From: CAVQBP01 sp963782475 | GTDB lineage: Bacteria > Bacteroidota > Ignavibacteria > Ignavibacteriales > Ignavibacteriaceae | Direction: 5' to 3' | Length of the DNA stretch: 64,000 bases | Assembly: GCA_963782475.1 (NCBI GenBank) | Contig: CAWAJW010000012.1 | Span: 372,001 to 436,000, forward strand | Shown: piece after piece, positions 10,330 to 19,520 of the stretch | Layout: every line of letters begins with the position of its first letter | Numbering within the stretch: position 1 is the stretch's first letter | Translations under genes and position numbers: made by a program | The notes under the pieces: generated by a model | Told to the model about the DNA's origin: nothing | Databases searched by the model: none | What the model saw: only the letters and a program-made list of their open reading frames with translations

Positions 10330-10435
10330 AATTTGTCGTGCACCTTTTATTTTGATTAAAGATAAAATCCTTATATCTTCAAATAGTTCTTTTAAATATT
10401 TACGGTGTCCCAATCACGGTTAAGTATAGTTTTAT

Positions 10436-10491
10436 CTTAATCCTAATCTTACTCTTAATCCATGTGATCTAAGAGTATAAGCAAGATTAAG
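10436..10491. other. Long imperfect hairpin upstream of the cobalamin riboswitch
   Basis: Arms of 22 bases (10436-10457 and 10470-10491) share CTTAATC and TACTCTTA in register around a 12-base loop. No T run follows. It might be a transcription barrier, or a miniature repeat; a hairpin with similar CTTAATCTTA/TAAGATTAAG arms lies at 59828-59896. Confidence 0.4.
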
Positions 10492-10525
10492 AACAGAATT
10501 TATCATTTATCTAGAATTTATGCAT

Positions 10526-10660
10526 GCCGTGATAATGGGAAACATAGGGAATCCGGTGATTCCAAAATTTGGAAAAATCCGGAGCTGACGCGCAACTGTG
10601 AAGGTAATTGATAATTGTTGATTATTCATTGTTAATTACCAAAGCCAGGAGACCTGCCGT
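10526..10660 (+). promoter_or_regulatory. Cobalamin (AdoCbl) riboswitch
   Basis: The conserved blocks of the B12 riboswitch occur in order: GGGAA with 'ATCCGGTGATTCC', 'CCGGAGCTGACGCGCAACTG', and the B12 box 'AAAGCCAGGAGACCTGCC' at 10641-10658. A long variable stem (about 10600-10640) lies between the core and the box. It controls the btuB receptor gene 150 bases downstream. Cobalamin binding is expected to lower btuB expression. Confidence 0.95.
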
Positions 10661-10750
10661 AATAATTATAATCTGCCTTCGCGGGTGAGGTAGGATTAAC
10701 GAAATTACAAATTATGCTTTTTCGTTTTTCACTCTAAATTAACTCCCCAC

Positions 10751-10808
10751 GAAGTTACAACCTTATTTATAAATATATTTATTCCGCAAGGCGGGAAGGA
10801 GTAACTTC
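10751..10808 (+). promoter_or_regulatory. Shine-Dalgarno-masking hairpin, riboswitch expression platform
   Basis: GAAGTTAC-aa-CCTT (10751-10764) pairs with AAGGA-GTAACTTC (10796-10808). The right arm contains the AAGGAG ribosome site of btuB and ends two bases before its ATG. This suggests the riboswitch acts on translation start by hiding or freeing the ribosome site. Confidence 0.7.
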
Positions 10809-10809
10809 A

Positions 10810-12763
10810 ATGGATTTTAGAAAAAATTTTATTCTTCTGTTTTTTCTCATTCCTTCTTTTTCTATTCTGAAAGCGCAGAATTTTATAGTGCAAAAAACCG
10901 ATACTGCCGGGTTGTACAGGCTTTCCGAAGTGGTTATCTCGGCAACTAAAACTGCAACTCCAACCCTGGAAGTTGCCAGTTCAATTTCGGTAATCGATTC
11001 GGCTGAAATTGCAAATAGAAATAGTTTTAATGTGGCGGATCTTTTAAGAGATCAATATGGAGTTTATGTTGCACAGCAGGGAAGCCCGGGCGCATTAGAA
11101 AGCATTTTTTTACGCGGCGGGAATTCCAACCATACGCTTGTGCTTATCGATGGTGTTGAAATGAACATGCCGAATGATCCAAGCAATACTTTTGATTTTT
11201 CGGATCTCACAACCGATAATATTGAGAGAATTGAAATACTCCGCGGTCCGCAGAGTATTCTTTATGGTTCGGATGCATTAGCCGGTGTAATTAATATAGT
11301 AACTAGAAAAGGCTATGGGCCGCTGAAAGCTTTGCTTTCTTTTGAGGGAGGTTCATACGGAACATTAAAAGGATTAGGCGGAATAAACGGCAGAGTCAAC
11401 ATCATGGATTATTCTGCAACTTTCAGCAAATATAAAACAACCGGTTTTTCAGCTGCTTCAACAAAATATAAAGGGAATAGTGAAAAAGACGGAACCGATA
11501 ATGAGAATATTACCTCGCGGTTCGGGTTTAACTTTTCACCGAATTTTGATCTGAATGTTTTTTACCGTTATAATAATGCAAACACGGATTACGATCAGCA
11601 TGGCGGTATGTTTGGAGATGATCCTACTTATATTTATAAACTTGATGAATCTGCATTCAGAACAGAAGTGAACTCCTCTTTATTTAACGGATTGCTTACT
11701 CAGAAACTCGGGTTTTCATATTTCAGGAATGTCAGGAAATATAGCTATGATTCTATTTTATACAATCCCTATTCTTCAACCAGCTTTTATGACGGAAGAA
11801 AAATAAAATTTGATTTGCAGAATAATTTAAATCTGTCTGAAAACCTGAAATTTATTTTAGGATTGGAAACCGAACAGGAAAAAGCCTACACCGAATTTTA
11901 TTCTTTTAACAGTTCATATTTATATGAAAATATTATTCCTTTCCGCAGTTTAAGAACATCAGCAGTTTATTTGGAAAATCAGTTTAAATTATTAAATTCA
12001 ATTTTCGGAACAATCGGATTAAGGCTCGATCATCATGAAAAGTTCGGAAATAAAATCACATACAGGATTGCACCGGCATATATTATCTGGCAGACCGGCA
12101 CCAAGATAAAAGCGACTTACGGTACCGGATTTAAAACCCCCTCGTTAATATATTTATTTGATCCGTCATACGGCAATCCAAATTTAAAACCTGAGGAAAG
12201 TAATGGCTGGGATGCAGGCTTTGAGCAATTTATTAATAATTATTTAACCTTCGGTATTACATATTTCAGTAATTCATATAAAGATCTCTTCGGATTCGAT
12301 CAAAATTTCAGGGAGGTCAATATTGATAAAGCATTAACAAATGGTGTAGAAATTTTTATGGATAGTAATCCCGCTGAAAATTTGAAAATAAAGGCTGACT
12401 ATACCTTTACTCATGCTGTTGATAAAAGTAATAATTCTCCCGATAAAAATCTGGTACTGCTGAGAAGGCCAAAACATAAGTTTGATTTAAATATCAATTA
12501 CAATTTTTCCGGTTTAATTAATGCAAATGTCGATTTAATTTATGTGGGTGAACGAGAAGATAAAATTTTTACAGGATTTACATCCGAAAGGACAATATTA
12601 AGCCCATATACTGTTATTAAATCTTGCCGTCTCTTATAAGATTTTCGATTATATCACCTTAAATGGAAGGATAGAAAATCTTCTTAATAAATATTATGAA
12701 GAAGTTTACGGTTATGCCACACCCGGGCTTTCTGCATATGCAGGTGTTAAATTTCTTTTTTGA
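10810..12763 (+). CDS. btuB: TonB-dependent cobalamin receptor BtuB, one frameshift near the end
   Basis: This outer-membrane receptor for vitamin B12 has a signal peptide ending near 'FSILKAQN', then the plug domain with 'LSEVVISATKTATPTLEVAS', 'GVYVAQQGSPGALESIFLRG' and 'RIEILRGPQSILYGSDALAG', then a 22-strand barrel with 'ATYGTGFKTPSLIYLFDPSYG'. The continuous frame ends at 12639, but the terminal strands continue in the next frame ('LAVSYKIFDYITLNGRIENL', then 'TPGLSAYAGVKFLF') to a stop at 12763. One surplus A near 12620 is the likely cause. The cobalamin assignment rests on the riboswitch just upstream. Total length is about 650 residues, normal for BtuB. Confidence 0.92.
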
Positions 12764-12814
12764 AAGATAAATAATTATTTATATTTTATTATTATAAATT
12801 GAAAGGAACAGGAA

Positions 12815-13342
12815 ATGAAAGAGAATATAGTGAATTCGAGATTTTTCGTTTTAACGATGATAATACTTGGAGCATCATTTACACGTCTTATCCCTCATTA
12901 CCCTAACTTTACTGCGATAGGTGCGGTTGCATTATTCGGCGGAGCTTATTTTTCTAAAAAGTGGCTTGCTTTCATTGTACCATTAACAGCATTATTTCTT
13001 ACAGATTTAATTATAGGTTTGTACAGTCAAATGTGGGTTGTTTATTTAAGCTTTGTTTTAATTGTGATTATAGGATTAACTCTACAAGGAGCCAAAAAAC
13101 CAGGGAAAGTTATTTTGGCATCCATTTCTGCTTCTGTCAGCTTTTTCGTAATTACTAATTTTGCTATGTGGTACGGTTCTTCTCTTTATCCCCAAAACTT
13201 AACCGGTATAATGGAAAGCTATACTGCTGCAATTCCCTTCTTTAGCTATACACTATTAGGCGACTTATTTTATGTAGGTATAATGTTTGGAGCATTCGAA
13301 ATAGCAAAAGCTAAATTCCCCAAACTTGCAAAAGCCCGTTAG
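12815..13342 (+). CDS. DUF6580 integral membrane protein, likely cobalamin-linked transporter component
   Basis: This protein of 175 residues has five or six hydrophobic segments and no soluble domain ('FTAIGAVALFGGAYFSKKW', 'PLTALFLTDLIIGLY', 'FVLIVIIGLTL', 'FFVITNFAMWYG', 'YTLLGDLFYVGIMFGAFE'). The motif NFTAIGAVALFGG with a charged lumenal Asp pair resembles the DUF6580 family of putative transport proteins, whose shape recalls S-components of ECF transporters. It lies 51 bases after btuB, probably under the same cobalamin riboswitch, so a role in moving cobalamin or a precursor across the inner membrane is a reasonable inference. No ATPase partner is in the window. Confidence 0.7.
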   Translation: MKENIVNSRFFVLTMIILGASFTRLIPHYPNFTAIGAVALFGGAYFSKKWLAFIVPLTALFLTDLIIGLYSQMWVVYLSFVLIVIIGLTLQGAKKPGKVILASISASVSFFVITNFAMWYGSSLYPQNLTGIMESYTAAIPFFSYTLLGDLFYVGIMFGAFEIAKAKFPKLAKAR

Positions 13343-13407
13343 AAATTATAAGGGGCGGATTGCAATTCGCCCTGTTTATTTTTCAGGTAAAATATTTTTT
13401 ATTGAAG

Positions 13408-14184
13408 ATGGTCAGGAACATTCCTGTATTAATTGATTTTGACGGTATAATAAGATTGGGGAACAAACCCGCTCCTGATGCAAAACAATTTTTACAATTT
13501 ATTTCCGACCAAAAGATCCCTTCATATATAATCAGCAATTCAACATTAAATACCGCAGAAGATTTGAAAGAATTTCTCCTGGAAAATAAAATGGATTTTG
13601 GAATTCCTGCAATGACTTCTGTAGATGCTGCAATTAATTATGTTAAAAATCATTATAAGAAAGTATCTGTCTTTTGTGAAGAAGGAATAAAAAAGAATTT
13701 TATTGAATTCATTAATGATGATAAACCTGAAGCAGTTATTGTTGGTGATCTGGGTGATAAATGGAATTACGAAATATTGAATGATATTTTTAGAAAAACA
13801 TATAACGGGGCAGATTTAATTGCAATGCAGAAAAATAAGTTCTGGAAACCCGATGGTATAAACTTATGCCTCGATGCAGGAGCTTTTATATCCGCAATTG
13901 AATACGCAACTCATAAGGAAGCTTTATTAATAGGCAAACCTTCACCGATTTACTTTTATTCTGCAATCGAGTTGTTAGGATTCTCCAAAGAAACTTCATT
14001 TATAATGATTGGAGATGATATTGATACTGATATACTAGGAGCTAAGAAGCTTGGCGGAACAGCTGTCCTGGTATATTCAGGAAAAACAAAATACCCGTTA
14101 GTGCCATGGTCAGAAATAAAACCGGATTATGAAGCGATGGCTTTGGAAGATGTCATTCCAATCTTTGAAGAAATTTTAAAATAG
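13408..14184 (+). CDS. HAD-superfamily phosphatase, NagD-like (subclass IIA)
   Basis: This is a cytoplasmic phosphatase of about 258 residues. Motif I is 'LIDFDGIIRLGNKPAPDA', motif II 'YIISNSTLNT', the motif III Lys lies in 'LLIGKPSPIYFYSAIELLG' and motif IV is 'MIGDDIDTDILGAKKLGG'. A cap domain between motifs II and III fits the NagD/p-nitrophenyl phosphatase class, whose members act on small phosphorylated metabolites; the substrate cannot be read. ATG 13408 (MVRNIPVLIDFDG) is preferred over the TTG 16 codons upstream, because the extra leader is not found in the family and would begin in the short DUF6580 spacer. It may be read through from the btuB transcript. Confidence 0.8.
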   Translation: MVRNIPVLIDFDGIIRLGNKPAPDAKQFLQFISDQKIPSYIISNSTLNTAEDLKEFLLENKMDFGIPAMTSVDAAINYVKNHYKKVSVFCEEGIKKNFIEFINDDKPEAVIVGDLGDKWNYEILNDIFRKTYNGADLIAMQKNKFWKPDGINLCLDAGAFISAIEYATHKEALLIGKPSPIYFYSAIELLGFSKETSFIMIGDDIDTDILGAKKLGGTAVLVYSGKTKYPLVPWSEIKPDYEAMALEDVIPIFEEILK

Positions 14185-14263
14185 CTGCAGCATTCAGGTA
14201 AATTCAGGATATTTCAAGGTTACAGAATCCTAATCTCAATTGTTAACTTTGGAAGATTTTTTA

Positions 14264-14509
14264 TCAAATATTAAATAACTGCCCGAAAAAATGCCCGGGA
14301 GTTTGATAACCCAACCTGCTTTCTTTTATCCTTTCAATTTCGGCATGCCTTGGTTTTTTTTCTCCATTGCCGATTGATTTTGCTTTTTCAATTATTTTAT
14401 TTAACTCACCTCTTTCCATCCAGACTCCTTTGCATACAGGGCAATAATTAATTTCGAATCCCTCACGAGTCATCATTTTTAATTCACTTTTATCTATTGG
14501 ACATTGCAT
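14264..14509 (-). CDS. Small zinc-ribbon protein (zf-TFIIB domain)
   Basis: The 81 residues carry two Cys pairs, 'MQCPIDKSEL' (one Cys followed by CP...D) and 'YCPVCKGVWMERGEL', the pattern of the zf-TFIIB family (CP-x-C ... CPxCxGvWldxGEL). The C-terminal tail is charged and of unknown role. Family members are common small proteins of unproven function. It is convergent with the HAD gene and lies downstream of the ATP-grasp gene on the same strand, so they may be co-transcribed. Confidence 0.8.
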   Translation of the reverse strand: MQCPIDKSELKMMTREGFEINYCPVCKGVWMERGELNKIIEKAKSIGNGEKKPRHAEIERIKESRLGYQTPGHFFGQLFNI

Positions 14510-14606
14510 ATCGGTTCCTTTCCATTTAAATCTTTATTTAAATTTGTAAAATAAAATTTCTTATGAAAAGGTTTGTGATATTATTAAAATTTTGAAGGCT
14601 TTGAAC

Positions 14607-15689
14607 TTATTTAATTTTTTTTGTGCGCTGCTCCTTAAGATTTCTTTTCCCCCTTTTCCAGGCTAAATCAATTATCTTTTTAAGGGTTCTTATATAGGAA
14701 TATCCAGCTGCCTCCATTGATCTCATAAATCCGGCACTTTCAGTCAGATCAGGGTTGGGATTTACCTCTAAAACATAGAGTTCGTTATCTTTTGAAAGAC
14801 GCATATCCACGCGTGCATAATCCCGGCAGCCCATTTGTTTGAAAGCTCTAACAGCAATATCTTTTGCTTCCATTTCTATTTTTGAAGGAAGTTTTGCCGG
14901 ACAAATGGGAATTGTTTTGTGATAAGATTCATGGTGTGGGTCCCATTTTGCCTGGTAACTAACTATATTATATAAATGATCAGGCATCTCATCAAAATTT
15001 ATCTCACTTATAGGGAGGGCAGATGGATTGATATCTCCTAAAATTGCTATATTAAGTTCCCTACCCTGTATGAATTCTTCAACTAAAGCTGGCTGTGCAA
15101 AATTTCTAAAGACATACCCGATTCTCTCTTTCAATTTTTTATCATTTTCTACAATTGAATCATTTTCAATTCCGACACTTGCATCTTCAAATGCCGGCTT
15201 TACCATAAGGGGGAATTTCAAATTATGTTTATATTTTGTTAAAGGCTGCTTAAAAACAACAAACCTGGGAGTTTTTATTCCAGCGGAGTTCAATAGTCTT
15301 TTGGCTAATACTTTACTCTGACAATTTGCCAGCGACATTGGAGGTGCTCCTGTATAAGGAATATTAAGTAATTCCAGCAATCCAACTATATTCATCTCCA
15401 GAACTGAATTTTCCTTGTAAATTTCAATAAAATTAAATATTACATCCGGTTTGTTTCTCCTGATGTCATGGATAAGAATATTTATATCATCGAAAATATT
15501 TAAGAAGTGAGCATTTATTCCGGAATTATTCAATCTTTCTGTCAAAATTTCATACTCTTCAGTTGGAGTCAGATCTTCAACTTCAAAATAAGGTACAAAA
15601 TCAAGCTCTTTTATCTCATGTTCGACTGATTTTACATAGAAATCGGGATGCGGTTCATTGCATGCAACAGCAACTTTCAATTCTTTCAT
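14607..15689 (-). CDS. ATP-grasp ligase, D-alanine-D-alanine ligase-like
   Basis: About 360 residues. An N-terminal Rossmann-like half ('KVAVACNEPHPDF', 'DVIFNFIEIYKENSVLEMNIVG') leads to the ATP-grasp core: 'IPYTGAPPMSLANCQSKVLAK', 'FPLMVKPAFEDASVGIENDS', 'PALVEEFIQGRELNIAIL', and the metal site 'DYARVDMRLSKDNELYVLEVNPNPDLT'. The chain closes with a basic tail (WKRGKRNLKEQRTKK). ATG 15689 (MKELKVAVACNE) is chosen because the family begins with this strand; an upstream in-frame ATG at 15746 adds 19 unlikely residues. It is not a plain Ddl: the N-terminal half differs from peptidoglycan enzymes and the gene pairs with a divergent cysteine protease. Ligation of an amino acid or peptide is inferred. 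Confidence 0.78.
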   Translation of the reverse strand: MKELKVAVACNEPHPDFYVKSVEHEIKELDFVPYFEVEDLTPTEEYEILTERLNNSGINAHFLNIFDDINILIHDIRRNKPDVIFNFIEIYKENSVLEMNIVGLLELLNIPYTGAPPMSLANCQSKVLAKRLLNSAGIKTPRFVVFKQPLTKYKHNLKFPLMVKPAFEDASVGIENDSIVENDKKLKERIGYVFRNFAQPALVEEFIQGRELNIAILGDINPSALPISEINFDEMPDHLYNIVSYQAKWDPHHESYHKTIPICPAKLPSKIEMEAKDIAVRAFKQMGCRDYARVDMRLSKDNELYVLEVNPNPDLTESAGFMRSMEAAGYSYIRTLKKIIDLAWKRGKRNLKEQRTKKIK

Positions 15690-15786
15690 ATTGAAAAAAT
15701 AAACATTTTTATCATTTACACAAAATTTGTATAATGATTTAATCATTTACATTATTTAAATTAAAAAGTAAAAATTTTGATTTTCT

Positions 15787-16620
15787 ATGAGCTTTTATCC
15801 CCAGCCTTATAAATACCAGTGCGGACCGTTTGCCTTAAAATACGGGTTAGTTATGCTTGGAAAGTTTGAAAATGAAAGGGAAATAGGAAAAAAAGCCGGA
15901 AGCACATGGTGGTACGGAACAGATGAAATCGGGTTAGCTAAGGCAGCAAAAAGTTTCAACTGCAAAATGAAATATTTTAGAAGAGAAACTCCTGAAGAAG
16001 CTGTTAAAGCACTATCTTACCATTTAAAAGAAGGATTGCCATGTATTTTAAGTGTTGATGACTGGGAGCACTGGATTACCGTTATTACTGAACAGAAAAA
16101 TAAATTTATTGTAGTTGATAGCGCACTTGAGAAGGTTATTATACTTTATACACCAAAGCAGCTTTTAAAAAGATGGAAATATGTTGATGAAAGCGGCTTT
16201 ACAAGCTACGATGGTTATGCTTTAACTTCTAAAGATAAAAATAATACAAAAGCTCATTTCTCTCTTGAAAAAGCCAGATATGTGATGAGAGACAGAAATA
16301 AGCAGCTTGCTAAAAAATGGGATACCTATTTTAATGATCTAATAAATATCTGCAGACCGAGAACAGCTCATTCCAAATCTACTATTTCATTTAGTGAGTT
16401 TTTAAGAAGATATGAGAAAATGCTGGTTAAAAGCGTTGCAGACTGGCATGGCAGTCCACCTTATAAGGAGCTGCATAAGATTCTTAAAAATATGCAGTTC
16501 GTTGCGGAAGTTTATAACCTTGTTGTTCATACTGTAGATCAAAAGAAAGTGCTTGTTGATCTTGCTTCGATCTTAATGATGTATGCATGCGGTAAATATG
16601 GAATGGATCCAATTTATTAA
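15787..16620 (+). CDS. C39-like (papain-fold) cysteine peptidase with helical C-terminal domain
   Basis: The first 150 residues look like a bacteriocin-leader-type C39 peptidase: catalytic Cys in 'YKYQCGPFALKYGLVML', His in 'DDWEHWITVITEQ', and Asp in 'KFIVVDSALEKV'. There is no signal peptide or membrane segment, so it works in the cytoplasm. The C-terminal half (150-277) is mostly helical and charged, with no recognised domain. It is divergent from the ATP-grasp ligase with a shared intergenic region of under 100 bases, as expected of two genes in one process. A role in maturing or trimming a ligated peptide is inference only. Confidence 0.7.
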   Translation: MSFYPQPYKYQCGPFALKYGLVMLGKFENEREIGKKAGSTWWYGTDEIGLAKAAKSFNCKMKYFRRETPEEAVKALSYHLKEGLPCILSVDDWEHWITVITEQKNKFIVVDSALEKVIILYTPKQLLKRWKYVDESGFTSYDGYALTSKDKNNTKAHFSLEKARYVMRDRNKQLAKKWDTYFNDLINICRPRTAHSKSTISFSEFLRRYEKMLVKSVADWHGSPPYKELHKILKNMQFVAEVYNLVVHTVDQKKVLVDLASILMMYACGKYGMDPIY

Positions 16621-16752
16621 TTTAAACAGAATAAGGATAACATCTTTAAACTAAATTATTTTTTAATCTTTGTATTAAATAATAATTTCATCTGGATTTA
16701 TTTGAAACCTAAAGATGCCTTCCTTCAACTGATCAAAAAAAAGAGAAAAAAA

Positions 16753-17352
16753 ATGTTTACAGGCTTAGTTGAAGAAATCGGAGATATTGCGGAAAAAATT
16801 AAAACCGGTGATGGTTTCAAATTTAAAATTACTGCAAAAAAAGTTATTGAAGATCTCGATATCGGCAGCAGCATTGCAGTTAACGGCTGCTGCTTAACTG
16901 TTGTTGAAAAGGATAAAAATATCTTTGCTGTAGATACAATAGAAGAGACTTTAAAAAAGACAAATCTCGGCAGAACAAATGTCGGCGATAAAGTTAATCT
17001 TGAACGACCTTTAAAAGCCGATGCAAGGCTGGGCGGACATTTTGTACTGGGACATATTGATACAGTAGGGATCGTTGAAGATATCCAGGAACTATCCAAC
17101 AGCCATTTTATGAAAATTTCTTTCCCTGCAGAATTTTCCCAATATTTGATCTATGTGGGCTCTGTTGCGATTGATGGTACAAGTATGACTGTCGCCCAGC
17201 TTGGCGAGAATAATTTTTCTATCGGAATTATTCCCCATACATGGGAAGAAACAATTTTCTCGCAAAAGAAAATTGGAGATTCTGTTAACCTGGAGTTTGA
17301 CGTCCTCGGCAAATATGTTGAAAGAATCATGGAAGGCAGGAAGGATGTATAA
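16753..17352 (+). CDS. ribE: Riboflavin synthase, alpha subunit
   Basis: The enzyme joins two 6,7-dimethyl-8-ribityllumazine molecules into riboflavin. The 199 residues hold two lumazine-binding repeats: first 'MFTGLVEEIGDI' to 'IAVNGCCLTVVEKD', second 'GGHFVLGHIDTVG' to 'VAIDGTSMTVAQLG'. The MFTG start is invariant in the family, so ATG 16753 is correct and the 17 upstream in-frame codons are not used. No FMN riboswitch or other rib gene lies near, so it appears to be a lone gene. Confidence 0.95.
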   Translation: MFTGLVEEIGDIAEKIKTGDGFKFKITAKKVIEDLDIGSSIAVNGCCLTVVEKDKNIFAVDTIEETLKKTNLGRTNVGDKVNLERPLKADARLGGHFVLGHIDTVGIVEDIQELSNSHFMKISFPAEFSQYLIYVGSVAIDGTSMTVAQLGENNFSIGIIPHTWEETIFSQKKIGDSVNLEFDVLGKYVERIMEGRKDV

Positions 17353-17519
17353 ACGGAAGAAGGAAATCTTCTTCCTTAACCAAAATTCCTGTAATTAAAG
17401 TAGAAAATGTAGAGAAAAATATATTCGATTTAGTTCTTTAAAAAAGCTGTATCATCCAGAAGCCATATATTCATAATATCATGCTTGTTAAAATTTAAAA
17501 ATTATGTCTCAACTCAAAT

Positions 17520-18930
17520 TTGGTATATACTTTTTTGATTAAAAACATTGAACAGAAAATTATTAGATTTATTGATGAGAAAGATCTTATTCAAAAAAAT
17601 GACAGGATTTTGATTGCTTTGAGTGGCGGTCCCGATTCTGTTTTCTTACTTTATTTTTTAAATAAATTTAGAACAAGATTTAAAATTGAATTAGGTGCTC
17701 TCCATGTAAATCACAAGTTAAGGGGAAAAGAAGCGGTCGAAGATGAAGTGTTCTGTGAAAAAATTTGCGGTGAATTGGGCATTGAATATTTTTCAGTCAG
17801 TAAGAATGTGAAATCCTTTGCTTCAAAAAGAAAAATCTCTTTGGAAGAAGCCGGCAGGGAAATCAGATATTCGATATTAGAAAGCACAGCAATCAAAGAA
17901 TAAATTTAATAAAATTGCAACTGCTCATAATTCTAATGATAATGCCGAAACAGTTCTTTTAAATCTTATAAAAGGGACAGGCATTAATGGAATCTCAGGT
18001 ATTGCGGTAAAGAGAGGGAATATTATCCGCCCTATAATCAAATTGAAAAAAGATGAAATATTAGAATACCTGAAGCAATTAAAACTAAACTATAGAATTG
18101 ATAAAACCAATTTCAGCAGTGATTATGAACGGAATTTTCTGCGCAATGAGATTATTCCTTTATTAAAAAGAAGATTGAACCCTTCAATTGAGGATTCTAT
18201 CTTTAATTCTTCGGAAGTATTTAAAAAGATTTCCTTAAGAATTGACAAAGAGATTGAACCTTTTTTTAATACAGTTAAATTTGATAAGAAGAAAGGATTA
18301 TTAACCGTTTTTCAAGAAAAATTGGAAACCTTAGATAAAGATTTGCTGAGTGATTTTTTTAAAGAAATAATAAAACGAAACTTTTTCATTCAGTTGTCGT
18401 TTAATGACATTAACAATATTGTTTCATTGCTTAGCTCTGAAACCGGTAAAAAAGTATACCATTACCGGTAATCTTTCAGCTGTAAAAGAAAGAAATGAAG
18501 TATTAATCTTTATAAACCCGGACGAAGAAAAATTCAGCTCTGATAAAAAGATTAATGTTAACGATTCTGTTCGGCTTGACGGCAAAGATTTTTTATATTA
18601 AGCAGGTTTCAAAAAAAGAGGTAAAGCTGTCGAATGACAAAAATATTGAATACATATCGGGCGACAAATGCGGGCAGAGCTTCAGCATTAGAACATGGCA
18701 GGAATGGCGACAGGTTCTTCCCGATCGGATTTAAGTTGTCCGGCGGCAGATTCGGATCAAAAAAAATATCGGATTTCTTAAATGAACAAAAAATCCCTTC
18801 CATTCTTAAAAAAAAACAATTAGTTTTGACATCCCGGAATAATATAGTTTGGGTGTTGGGATTAAGATTGGATAATAGATTTAAATTAACTGATAATACA
18901 AAAAAAATTTACCGATTATGGCTGAAGTAA
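17520..18930 (+). CDS. tilS: tRNA(Ile)-lysidine synthetase TilS, at least four frameshifts
   Basis: TilS modifies C34 of tRNA-Ile to lysidine and is essential in most bacteria. The P-loop 'ILIALSGGPDSVFLLYF' and 'LGALHVNHKLRGKEA' are in the first frame. After a +1 step near 17900 comes 'KIATAHNSNDNAETVLLNLI' and 'GNIIRPIIKLKKDEI'. Further +1 steps near 18465, 18595 and 18700 give 'YTITGNLSAVKERNEVLIF', 'FYIKQVSKKEVKL' and the C-terminal domain 'NGDRFFPIGFKLSGGRFG' to 'VLGLRLDNRFKLTDNTKKIY'. The full span of about 470 residues is normal and every domain is present. Four surplus bases in an essential gene make sequencing error the best explanation. The start is uncertain (TTG 17520 or TTG 17535). 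The end overlaps hpt by 13 bases. Confidence 0.92.
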
Positions 18931-19472
18931 AAGAAGAAGAAATTATAATTGAGGGGGAACGGTTTGTTTCTCTTTTAACGGAAGAGGTAATTCAAAAAAA
19001 AATTAAGGAATTGGGAGCTAAAATATCTGCCGATTATGCCGGGAAAATTCCTGTCTTTATCGGGATCTTAAACGGTTCATTCTTATTTCTTGCTGATTTA
19101 ATAAGGAATATTAATTTAGACTGTGAGATTGATTTCTTTAAATTGTCAAGTTATGGAGATGAAAAAATCTCCTCCGGTAAAGTAACTCTCCTTAAAGAGC
19201 TCAACTGCGATATAAATGGAAGAGACATAATAATTGTTGAAGATATAGTGGATTCCGGTTTATCTATTAAGTTTATAGAGGAATTAATACTAAAGGAAAA
19301 TCCTGCCAGCTGGAAGGTAATTACCCTTTTAGTTAAACCAAATAGCCTTAGATATAATCTAAAAATTGATTATATTGGTTTCGAAATTCCCAGTAAATTT
19401 GTCGTTGGATATGGACTTGATTATGCGCAAAAGTATAGGAATTTGAGATCTATTTATGTTTTAAATGAATAA
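18918..19472 (+). CDS. hpt: Hypoxanthine phosphoribosyltransferase
   Basis: This purine salvage enzyme converts hypoxanthine or guanine and PRPP to IMP or GMP. Its 184 residues include the PRPP site 'IIIVEDIVDSGLSIKFI', the flexible-loop region 'FFKLSSYGDEKISSGKVTL' and 'FEIPSKFVVGYGLDYAQKYRN' (base binding and C-terminal closure). Cytoplasmic. It overlaps the tilS end and lies 48 bases before the chosen ftsH start; tilS-hpt-ftsH order is widely conserved. Confidence 0.95.
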   Translation: MAEVKEEEIIIEGERFVSLLTEEVIQKKIKELGAKISADYAGKIPVFIGILNGSFLFLADLIRNINLDCEIDFFKLSSYGDEKISSGKVTLLKELNCDINGRDIIIVEDIVDSGLSIKFIEELILKENPASWKVITLLVKPNSLRYNLKIDYIGFEIPSKFVVGYGLDYAQKYRNLRSIYVLNE

Positions 19473-19520
19473 CGGAGAATATATATTATAATGTATTTTT
19501 TTAATAATAATAAACTTTAC

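Larger units (their letters stand above)
7612..10344. mobile_element. ISKra4-like insertion sequence, interrupted by a second IS
   Basis: The left terminal repeat is at 7613-7631 (GGTGTACGACAAATTGTCC). The matching right repeat is split: its inner nine bases (GGACAATTT) are at 8906-8914 and its outer ten (GTCGTGCACC) at 10335-10344. Rejoined, the two ends agree as an inverted repeat at all but one base. An 8-bp direct repeat TTTTATTT flanks the unit (7604-7611 and 10345-10352), the expected footprint of insertion. Without the inserted ISL3-like element the IS is about 1.3 kb and holds one transposase gene, now broken. Family assignment rests on the transposase motifs. Confidence 0.8.
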
